A stretch of DNA of 10,730 bases from CAYHPR01 sp964358895 (GTDB lineage: Archaea > Micrarchaeota > Micrarchaeia > CABMEP01), in the NCBI GenBank assembly GCA_964358895.1, contig CAYHPR010000020.1, positions 1-10,730 of the forward strand, given 5' to 3'. The notes beneath the pieces were generated by a model. It searched no databases. It worked only from the letters and a program-made list of their open reading frames with translations, and was not told the DNA's origin. Each line of letters begins with the position of its first letter. The stretch's first letter is position 1. Made by a program: the position numbers and the translations under genes. Positions 6,167 to 10,730 of this stretch are shown piece by piece.

Positions 6167-6908
6167 ATTGTATACGTAGTAATTGCGTTACTATCCAGAT
6201 GCTACTTAGACCAATTAGTAATGCGATTATTTGGCTTAGTTGCGTTTTTTTGTGTTTGTGAATCTCCGGCACCAGGTCAACCATTGCAATGTAAATGAAA
6301 CTGCCTGCAGAGAATGGAAGAATTATTCCCGCCAAATTTGGAATTGTGTTAGACGCGTAAAATGCAATTATTGCTCCAAGCAATGCAGTCAACGCAGTTG
6401 CAAAATTAAATATCAATGCTTTCCTGACTCCAAATCCGGTGTACAGGAGAACAGAAAAGTCGCCTAACTCTTGGGGGATTTCGTGTGCAATTGCAGCAAT
6501 TGTCGTAACGATTCCAAGAGGTATACTTGTCAAAAATGCAACAGCAATAGCTGCACCGTCAATGAAGTTATGCAATCCGTCTCCAATCAAATTCAAGTAA
6601 CCAATTATGTGCTTATGTGCATGGCCTGTTTCCGCATGATGGTGATGCCAGTGCATAAAACTTTCAATTAAGAAGAAAGTCAAAAAACCAAGGAGTGTAA
6701 ATAATAATGCCTGTCCGGCGCTGCTAGCTTCGATTGCCTCAGGTATTATATCAAAAAAAGCAGCACCAAGAAGCGTTCCAGTCGCAAACCCGATAAGCGT
6801 CGGCATAATCTTTCTAATTGCAGCTGAGGAAAACCAGAGGGTAGCTATCCCAATAAGCGAGATTAGGCTGACAATTATTGTAGCTGCGATAATAAATAGT
6901 AAAACCAT
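6165..6908 (-). CDS. ZIP-family divalent metal transporter
   Basis: A 247-residue inner-membrane transporter expected to import zinc or other divalent metals. The eight-helix ZIP layout is visible. A histidine-rich cytoplasmic loop after helix 3 (HWHHHH...HAHKH, 86-100) is typical of metal sensing. Helix 4 carries HNFIDG (His113, Asn114, Asp117) and helix 5 HEIPQE (His142, Glu143, Glu147), the two signature motifs that form the binuclear metal site. DLVPEIH (211-217) is also typical. The ATG at 6908 is chosen because MVLLF begins helix 1. A longer reading frame to 7085 would overlap the divergent lipoprotein gene and adds a non-membrane extension. It is divergent from the thioredoxin-like lipoprotein and convergent with the candidate RNA. 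Metal specificity cannot be read from sequence. Confidence 0.95.
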   Translation of the reverse strand: MVLLFIIAATIIVSLISLIGIATLWFSSAAIRKIMPTLIGFATGTLLGAAFFDIIPEAIEASSAGQALLFTLLGFLTFFLIESFMHWHHHHAETGHAHKHIIGYLNLIGDGLHNFIDGAAIAVAFLTSIPLGIVTTIAAIAHEIPQELGDFSVLLYTGFGVRKALIFNFATALTALLGAIIAFYASNTIPNLAGIILPFSAGSFIYIAMVDLVPEIHKHKKTQLSQIIALLIGLSSIWIVTQLLRIQ

Positions 6909-6935
6909 TTTTTCACATTTAGTTATAAAAATTGT

Positions 6936-6946
6936 AAAATATTTTC
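6936..6946 (-). promoter_or_regulatory. possible TATA-like box for the ZIP gene
   Basis: The minus strand reads GAAAATATTTT, about 33 bases before the ATG at 6908, implying a very short leader. A second candidate, TTTTATAACT around 6921-6930, would start inside the gene. The region is too A/T-rich for certainty. Confidence 0.3.
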
Positions 6947-6991
6947 TTAGACTTTTCTTTAGATTTACTGATATTAAATTGATAACTAACG

Positions 6992-6999
6992 TATATAAA
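6992..6999 (+). promoter_or_regulatory. TATA-like box for the thioredoxin-like lipoprotein gene
   Basis: TATATAAA centred about 25 bases before the ATG at 7021. This is the clearest archaeal promoter of the window. It selects the ATG at 7021 over ATG 7006 and the upstream TTG 6979, and predicts a leaderless mRNA. Confidence 0.6.
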
Positions 7000-7020
7000 T
7001 CTTCTATGAGATTTAATTTT

Positions 7021-7740
7021 ATGAAGAGATTTTTGATATTAATGGCTCTAACATTAGTGTTGTTTGGATGTGTTTCAACCTCCACGCAAAGTCAAAAAGA
7101 AATAGTGAAGAATGATTCAGTTACTACTATAAGTAATAATCTAACGATTTCGAATAATCAAACTACAGGTCAAAATCAATCGGTATCCTCAAATTCAACT
7201 TCTCTTTTGGATCTTGGTCAGTTAAATGGTTCAGACGTGTTTATCAACCAAACAAATGGTACTCCAACAAATTATTTGCAGAATGCGTCAGAGATCAGTG
7301 CAACTCCGATTAAAGGCGGGCTTATAACTGAAACAAATACAAGCTACGGGGTCAGAACAGTAATTTGGCAAGGACAGGAAGAAGAAAGAGTGATTAAGCA
7401 ATTTAATTCTTCCCAAGCAACTGCAGGCTGTCCTCTCGAAGTTCTTGGAAACACAAAATCTAATCTCCGCATTCAATACTTCTGGGCAGCAACATGCCCG
7501 TGGTGTGCAAGATTTGACTTATACTTTCCTCAGCTTCTGCAAGAGACAGGAAGTAATTTTTACATAGAGAAGTATGACGTCTTCAAGTGCACGAATGAAC
7601 TTGCACACTATGAAGTGACTTCGACGCCTACATTCATATTTAATAACGGTGTAAATGAGAGCAAGGCATTATACGTAATTGGTTTTAGAACAAAAGAAGA
7701 ATTTTCTCAGTTAATCTGCAAGTATAGTGGGGTTTGTTAA
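7021..7740 (+). CDS. thioredoxin-fold lipoprotein with CPWC motif
   Basis: A 239-residue exported protein. MKRF followed by a hydrophobic stretch ending LFGC (Cys17) forms a lipoprotein-type signal. Residues ~20-100 are a low-complexity Asn/Ser/Thr linker full of N-x-S/T sequons, suggesting an N-glycosylated stalk. The C-terminal ~100 residues are a thioredoxin fold: a beta strand (IQYFWAAT), the active-site CPWC at 159-162, and TSTPTF with the cis-proline later. The domain order suggests a thiol oxidoreductase held off the cell surface, able to make or reduce disulfides in exported proteins. An extra cysteine pair (KC..., and IC...C at the end) could form a structural disulfide. It is divergent from the ZIP gene and 47 bases before the SDR gene on the same strand. 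The precise partner is unknown. Confidence 0.88.
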   Translation: MKRFLILMALTLVLFGCVSTSTQSQKEIVKNDSVTTISNNLTISNNQTTGQNQSVSSNSTSLLDLGQLNGSDVFINQTNGTPTNYLQNASEISATPIKGGLITETNTSYGVRTVIWQGQEEERVIKQFNSSQATAGCPLEVLGNTKSNLRIQYFWAATCPWCARFDLYFPQLLQETGSNFYIEKYDVFKCTNELAHYEVTSTPTFIFNNGVNESKALYVIGFRTKEEFSQLICKYSGVC

Positions 7741-7757
7741 GCATAGTTTGTTTTGAT

Positions 7758-7778
7758 CGAACTTTTCAGAAAAGTTCG
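7758..7778 (+). promoter_or_regulatory. perfect 9-bp hairpin directly before the SDR ribosome-binding site
   Basis: CGAACTTTT and its exact reverse complement AAAAGTTCG are separated by CAG. The 3' arm ends on the first base of the GGGTGG ribosome-binding site. It has no T-run after it, so it does not look like a terminator. It could be a regulatory hairpin, an RNA-processing site or a dyad operator. Confidence 0.5.
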
Positions 7779-7783
7779 GGTGG
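7778..7783 (+). promoter_or_regulatory. ribosome-binding site for the SDR gene
   Basis: GGGTGG, four bases before the ATG at 7788, matches the GGTG core expected to pair with the archaeal 16S 3' end. It supports this start and a leadered or polycistronic message. Confidence 0.55.
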
Positions 7784-7787
7784 TTAA

Positions 7788-8522
7788 ATGGATTTGAAAG
7801 GCAAAAATATTCTGATAACTGGTGGGGCGAGGATAGGCCAAATTGTTGCTATTGAGCTTGCTAAAAAAGGGTCAAATGTTTTTATGACATATCGAACATC
7901 TCCTGAGAAAATTGAAGGAATATTGAAGCAAGTTAAATCAAAATATGGAGTTAACACTGGTGCGTATAAAGTAGATTTAACCAAGCAAGATCAGGTTAAG
8001 TCTCTCAGAGATCAGATAGTTAAGGACCACCAGCAAATCCATGGTTGCGTATTTATGGCTTCAACTTTTGAGGGGAAAGACTTCTTTAAGACAACGGATG
8101 ACGAACTGCAGGCTATGCTTGACGGAAACATAAAAGCTACATTTTTTTGTGTACAAGCGTTGGGAGAGCACATGGTTCAAAAAGGAACTGGAAGGATCGT
8201 TTTATTTGGTGATGCAGCCGCAGAATACGGTAAGGCATACAAAGGATATGCTGCGTATCTAAGTGCAAAAATTTCTGTTAATGGATTAACTGACGTCTTT
8301 GCAAAGGAGTTAGCACCAAAAGTTCTAGTTAATGCAATTTTACCTGGGCCTGTTCTGAAACCGGAGAGCATGACTGATAAAGAGTGGAAGAAGGATACGG
8401 ATCTCACGTTATTGATAAAAGCAGCATCACCTGAAGATATTGCAAAAGTAGTTATTCTATGCTTAGAAACTGATTCGATTACAGGTGTAAAGCTGCGCGT
8501 CGACTGTGGTAAATATCTCTAG
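7788..8522 (+). CDS. short-chain dehydrogenase/reductase, pteridine-reductase-like
   Basis: A 244-residue classical-length SDR, a cytosolic NAD(P)H-dependent reductase. The Rossmann motif is TGGARIG (11-17). Arg15 in this position and the Tyr-Arg-Thr-Ser run (35-38) after strand 2 suggest NADPH preference. VDL (62-64) and the Asn of GNIKATFF (Asn114) are standard. The catalytic YxxxK is Tyr157-Lys161. The usual catalytic serine position holds the segment FGDAAAE with Asp142, which resembles the Asp-Tyr-Lys triad of PTR1/FolM pteridine reductases rather than the Ser-Tyr-Lys of FabG, although the Asp-Tyr spacing is two residues longer than in PTR1. It ends VDCGKYL, a typical SDR C-terminus. It could serve folate/pterin reduction, but FabG-type or sugar reductase activity is possible. 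It is likely co-transcribed with the lipoprotein gene because no TATA box is seen in the 47-base gap. Confidence 0.87.
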   Translation: MDLKGKNILITGGARIGQIVAIELAKKGSNVFMTYRTSPEKIEGILKQVKSKYGVNTGAYKVDLTKQDQVKSLRDQIVKDHQQIHGCVFMASTFEGKDFFKTTDDELQAMLDGNIKATFFCVQALGEHMVQKGTGRIVLFGDAAAEYGKAYKGYAAYLSAKISVNGLTDVFAKELAPKVLVNAILPGPVLKPESMTDKEWKKDTDLTLLIKAASPEDIAKVVILCLETDSITGVKLRVDCGKYL

Positions 8523-8550
8523 AATATTTGGACTTAGAAGAAGCAGACGG

Positions 8551-8565
8551 TTCTATTTTATTTTG
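8551..8565 (+). terminator. T-rich terminator after the SDR gene
   Basis: The sequence TTCTATTTTATTTTG follows the SDR stop by about 28 bases, as expected of an archaeal oligo-T terminator. It overlaps the 3' end of the convergent gene. Confidence 0.4.
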
Positions 8566-9538
8566 TATTATTAACTGTCAAGTTTGATGTTTGATTAGCC
8601 GATTGATTATCCGATACGTTTTTTGGTTCAACGATCGGAACTGTAGTTACATTTGTTTGAGTCTGATTTTGTTGGTCTAATTGTTGTTGAAGTGCAGAAC
8701 TGACCGTCTGGTTGGTTGTCAGATCTTTGTACTTTGCTGCTAGTGCATCCATGCTTCTGAATACATATGCGCCATCCTTTTCTATGCTTCCAAATTGTAG
8801 CCAGAATTGATCTGCACGGTAGGCTGAAAAGTCGGAAGAGATTATCACTGTAGGTACTTTCGTTATGTTGTATATACTTACCAGTTTCTTTCCTTCCTCG
8901 CTGTTGATATCTACATACGTCTCATTTCCTATTTTTGCATTAAATCTTCCTTCAAGAACCAGCTTATGCAACGATACGTTATAGCATTCTGAACAACTGC
9001 TGTCATTTAGTAGAGTTATCGAAACAATTCCAACGATCTTTTCGGTTGTTAAGTCCCTGTATGGCGGGAGAACTTGCCTATAAATAAGTGTTCCATCGCT
9101 CTCGATCGAACCTACGTTGGTCCAGCTTTGCATAAAGGCAGATGCATTCTGAGCTTCTTTCGAAATAATAACGGTAGGTACTTTTGTTATGTTATACTTA
9201 CCAATCAGTTCCTTGGCCTCTTGTGAATCGTATTCGTATGTTTTTTCTGAATTTATATTCAAACCTAGCTCTGCCGAGAATTGATTTATTTGAGAAGCTG
9301 TTTTAGATACTTCAAAACAGTCTTTACAAGTAGCATCAGTTATCGTAATCAAACTTGCGTTATAAACGATGGCGATTGTCTTAATTTCAGCGGTTATTGG
9401 TGCAGATGAAGTACGATTATTCAAGATCTGTTGAAGGTCATAAAGCTGGAAGGATGTGAAAGCAACTGCTAGAATTGCTATTGCAAAAAGAACCAGTTTC
9501 AGTTCTCCCACTTTAATCTTAATTCCTTCTTTTGACAT
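8558..9538 (-). CDS. membrane-anchored tandem thioredoxin-like protein
   Basis: A 326-residue exported protein with one N-terminal membrane anchor (~13-33) and two thioredoxin-like units. Unit 1 has CKDC at 71-74 and its cis-proline loop NITKVPTVIIS beginning at 116. Unit 2 has CSEC at 182-185 and the same NITKVPTVIIS at 224. The identical loops show internal duplication. Each unit is followed by a similar segment (W..VGSIE.DG / W.QFGSIEKDG, then RDLTTEK / KDLTTNQ). The C-terminal ~45 residues are a Gln/Asn/Thr-rich tail. Sixteen N-x-S/T sequons occur overall, suggesting heavy N-glycosylation outside the cell. It is probably a surface thiol-disulfide exchanger; no named family is recognised. 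A T-rich tract and a TATA-like box upstream suggest it is transcribed separately from the 88-residue gene before it. Confidence 0.85.
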   Translation of the reverse strand: MSKEGIKIKVGELKLVLFAIAILAVAFTSFQLYDLQQILNNRTSSAPITAEIKTIAIVYNASLITITDATCKDCFEVSKTASQINQFSAELGLNINSEKTYEYDSQEAKELIGKYNITKVPTVIISKEAQNASAFMQSWTNVGSIESDGTLIYRQVLPPYRDLTTEKIVGIVSITLLNDSSCSECYNVSLHKLVLEGRFNAKIGNETYVDINSEEGKKLVSIYNITKVPTVIISSDFSAYRADQFWLQFGSIEKDGAYVFRSMDALAAKYKDLTTNQTVSSALQQQLDQQNQTQTNVTTVPIVEPKNVSDNQSANQTSNLTVNNTK

Positions 9539-9553
9539 CTAATCGTCCATCTC

Positions 9554-9561
9554 TATATAAG
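9554..9561 (-). promoter_or_regulatory. TATA-like box for the tandem thioredoxin-like gene
   Basis: The minus strand reads CTTATATAGAG over 9551-9561, about 19-20 bases before the ATG at 9538. This is a few bases closer than ideal for a leaderless start, so either the transcription start or the box limits are slightly off. Confidence 0.4.
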
Positions 9562-9567
9562 TTCAGT

Positions 9568-9591
9568 AAATAAAAAATAAAAAGAAAAAAA
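9568..9591 (-). terminator. T-rich terminator after the 88-residue gene
   Basis: On the minus strand the stop codon is followed at once by a 24-base tract that is nearly all T (runs of 7, 5, 6 and 3). This is a strong archaeal-type termination signal and separates this gene from the next one. Confidence 0.55.
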
Positions 9592-9858
9592 TCAGCATCC
9601 TCCAACCATGCTCGGTAAGCTATCTAAGCTTGACGGTGCAGATGAGCCAGCTGATCCTGTGGACGAACCACTTACAGATCCTGTAGTTGATCCAGTACTA
9701 ACTATTGCACCAGTTGCTATTTGTGCTTTTATCCCATTTATTTGAACTGCTTGGAACACAACAACCACTATAAGTAACGCTAACGCAACAAGTGTTAATG
9801 TTGACTTATCTATAGTTACTGCCATTCCGCCTTCATTCTTTTCCATTTTTTCTACCAT
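9592..9858 (-). CDS. small membrane-anchored protein ending in Gly-Gly-Cys
   Basis: An 88-residue protein of unknown function. A short charged N-terminus (MVEKMEKNEGG) precedes one hydrophobic helix (~21-38), then a ~20-residue segment (QINGIKAQIATGAIV), a Gly/Ser/Thr linker (~54-77) and the C-terminus SLDSLPSMVGGC. The only cysteine is the last residue, Cys88, after Gly-Gly. With an anchor at one end and a flexible linker, the protein presents a free terminal thiol outside the cell. This could be a metal ligand, a site for lipid or protein attachment, or a thiol passed between the neighbouring thioredoxin-fold proteins; none is shown. The start is fixed by a strong AGGAGG site seven bases before the ATG. 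It lies between the CxxCC protein and the tandem thioredoxin-like protein. Confidence 0.8.
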   Translation of the reverse strand: MVEKMEKNEGGMAVTIDKSTLTLVALALLIVVVVFQAVQINGIKAQIATGAIVSTGSTTGSVSGSSTGSAGSSAPSSLDSLPSMVGGC

Positions 9859-9865
9859 ATTATAA

Positions 9866-9871
9866 CCTCCT
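9866..9871 (-). promoter_or_regulatory. strong ribosome-binding site of the 88-residue gene
   Basis: AGGAGG (with a following T) seven bases before the ATG at 9858, the best Shine-Dalgarno match in the window. It suggests high translation and internal placement in a message begun at the upstream gene. Confidence 0.7.
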
Positions 9872-9876
9872 ATTAC

Positions 9877-9893
9877 TTAATTCCGTGAATTAA
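9877..9893 (-). repeat. 7-bp inverted repeat between two genes
   Basis: TTAATTC and GAATTAA flank CGT in the 40-base gap between the CxxCC protein and the 88-residue gene. As RNA it would be a weak A/U hairpin just ahead of the ribosome-binding site. It may be a processing or translational control element, or chance in A/T-rich DNA. Confidence 0.3.
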
Positions 9894-9898
9894 TATTA

Positions 9899-10663
9899 TT
9901 AGCCTTGTAGAGATGCAACCTGTTGCTGTTCTGCAATTGCTCTTTTAATAACTGGGCCAGGATACCACGCGACGTACCATCTCACCATTTCACCGTATAT
10001 CTCAAGATCTGAATATTTATCTCCATAATTCTTTATCATCCATTTTGCTATTCCTTGTGCGGCACGTGCATGGGCACAGCCACAGCGTGTAATAATAGTT
10101 GGATTCTGTGGTGAGCCGCAACAGAAGTCGCATGTGAATCCATTGGCAATCTTAGACCATCTTTCTTGATCAGTACCACTCAATTGAATTGTTTTTCCAT
10201 AATTTGCCCAAGTCGTTAATGATTTAACTGGGTCATCAAAAGAAACGCCAGCCTGTTGTCCATAAAACGGTGTTCCTTTAGGAATAAGATTATTTATCAT
10301 ATCCTTAGTTGGATCTCCTGTTGAAGGAGACTGCGGGAGTTCACTCATCGTTGGAAATGATTTAACTTTTGTTTTGTAACTCTTTATTGCAGGTTGTTCA
10401 TTTGCACTGATCGGTGCTGGTTTGAATGTATATTTTGCACCATACTTAAGTTCACCATAAATTGATACATCTGCTCCTCCCGATACGGCTATTGAAGTAG
10501 AAGTTGGAGTGAGTATGTTGCCTTGATTTATTGCGGCACCAACGAAAGAACTCTGGATATTGCTTATATCCGTCTGTTGTGCAACAACTGCTATTGATAA
10601 TATTCCTATTAGTAAGTAAATCACAAATTCTTTGTTAATTTGTATGTCTGTTTCGTCATTCAT
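9899..10663 (-). CDS. membrane-anchored protein with CxxCC...CxCxH cluster
   Basis: A 254-residue protein of unknown function. One hydrophobic anchor (~13-28) is followed by a Ser/Thr-rich segment and a Pro-rich region to ~135, then a conserved-looking C-terminal domain. That domain has FTCDFCCGSP (Cys178, Cys181, Cys182) and RCGCAHARAAQG (Cys194, Cys196, His198), then an amphipathic stretch AKWMIKNYGDKYSDLEIYGEM and WYVAWYPGP. Five cysteines and one histidine in about 21 residues suggest a metal or metal-cluster site; the CGCAH part recalls PCYCGC-type proteins. ATG 10663 is preferred over GTG 10669 because a TATA-like box lies about 22 bases upstream, giving a leaderless start. It is followed 40 bases later by the 88-residue gene, probably in the same transcript. 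No enzyme function can be assigned. Confidence 0.82.
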   Translation of the reverse strand: MNDETDIQINKEFVIYLLIGILSIAVVAQQTDISNIQSSFVGAAINQGNILTPTSTSIAVSGGADVSIYGELKYGAKYTFKPAPISANEQPAIKSYKTKVKSFPTMSELPQSPSTGDPTKDMINNLIPKGTPFYGQQAGVSFDDPVKSLTTWANYGKTIQLSGTDQERWSKIANGFTCDFCCGSPQNPTIITRCGCAHARAAQGIAKWMIKNYGDKYSDLEIYGEMVRWYVAWYPGPVIKRAIAEQQQVASLQG

Positions 10664-10681
10664 GCCCACACACTCTGTATC

Positions 10682-10689
10682 TATTATAT
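10682..10689 (-). promoter_or_regulatory. TATA-like box for the CxxCC protein gene
   Basis: The minus strand contains GATATAATAG, centred about 22 bases before ATG 10663. It supports the ATG as a leaderless start and marks the head of the two-gene message with the 88-residue gene. Confidence 0.45.
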
Positions 10690-10730
10690 CTAAGCTTTAC
10701 AACTGTTGTTATACTTCTACAGTTAATAAT

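Noticed and set aside
6113..6671. Plus-strand reading frames at 6113, 6240 and 6471
   Set aside because: All are antisense to the ZIP gene or overlap the candidate RNA; they have odd Cys/Asn-rich composition typical of antisense translation.
6979..7020. TTG or ATG 7006 as the lipoprotein start
   Set aside because: The TATA-like box at 6992-6999 lies inside or too near this extension; ATG 7021 gives both correct promoter spacing and a standard signal peptide.
6909..7085. N-terminal extension of the ZIP gene to 7085
   Set aside because: It would cross the divergent promoter and the start of the lipoprotein gene; the first ZIP helix begins at the ATG at 6908.
8177..8407. Minus-strand reading frame of 76 codons opposite the SDR gene
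   Set aside because: It is a shadow of a well-supported SDR coding frame.
1..10730. CRISPR arrays, tRNA or rRNA genes, insertion sequences
   Set aside because: No regularly spaced DNA repeats, no TPsiC-like arm with acceptor pairing, and no transposase or integrase motifs were seen on either strand.

Overview
The window looks like an AT-rich archaeal chromosome segment, probably from a small-genome, DPANN-type lineage; the lineage is an inference. The best domain-level marker is a full-length Pelota gene, found in archaea and eukaryotes but not in ordinary bacteria. In agreement, several genes have a TATA-like box about 22-26 bases before the start codon with no room for a leader (SET protein, cysteine-repeat protein, thioredoxin-like lipoprotein, CxxCC protein). 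Other genes have a short leader with a Shine-Dalgarno site.

Layout. 1-1469 (minus): a GAF-GGDEF diguanylate cyclase, cut by the window edge, with intact active-site and inhibitory-site motifs. 1626-3280 (plus): a small SET-domain methyltransferase and an MFS transporter. 3288-4784 (minus): pelota followed 18 bases later by an ASCH-domain gene. 4880-5902 (plus): a secreted protein with about twelve four-cysteine repeats. 6011-6166 (plus): a candidate structured RNA with its own TATA box, a terminal stem of about 11 bp and an oligo-T end; I could not assign it to a family. 6165-6908 (minus): a ZIP metal transporter, convergent with the RNA. 7021-8522 (plus): a thioredoxin-fold lipoprotein with CPWC, then a pteridine-reductase-like SDR preceded by a perfect 9-bp hairpin. 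8558-10663 (minus): three membrane-anchored proteins. They are a 254-residue protein with a CxxCC...CxCxH cluster, an 88-residue protein ending in Gly-Gly-Cys, and a tandem thioredoxin-like protein rich in N-glycosylation sequons.

How the genes may work together. The right half is rich in exported proteins with paired cysteines (the repeat protein, the CPWC lipoprotein, the CKDC/CSEC tandem protein, the CxxCC/CxCxH protein and the GGC-tail protein), plus a metal importer. This suggests a surface-located thiol-redox or metal-handling set. That is inference from position and composition, not a demonstrated pathway. The left half is more mixed: signalling (GGDEF), protein methylation (SET), transport (MFS) and ribosome rescue (Pelota with ASCH). 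No tRNA, rRNA, CRISPR array, insertion sequence or integrase was seen. No gene-free stretch exceeds about 160 bases, apart from the span containing the candidate RNA.
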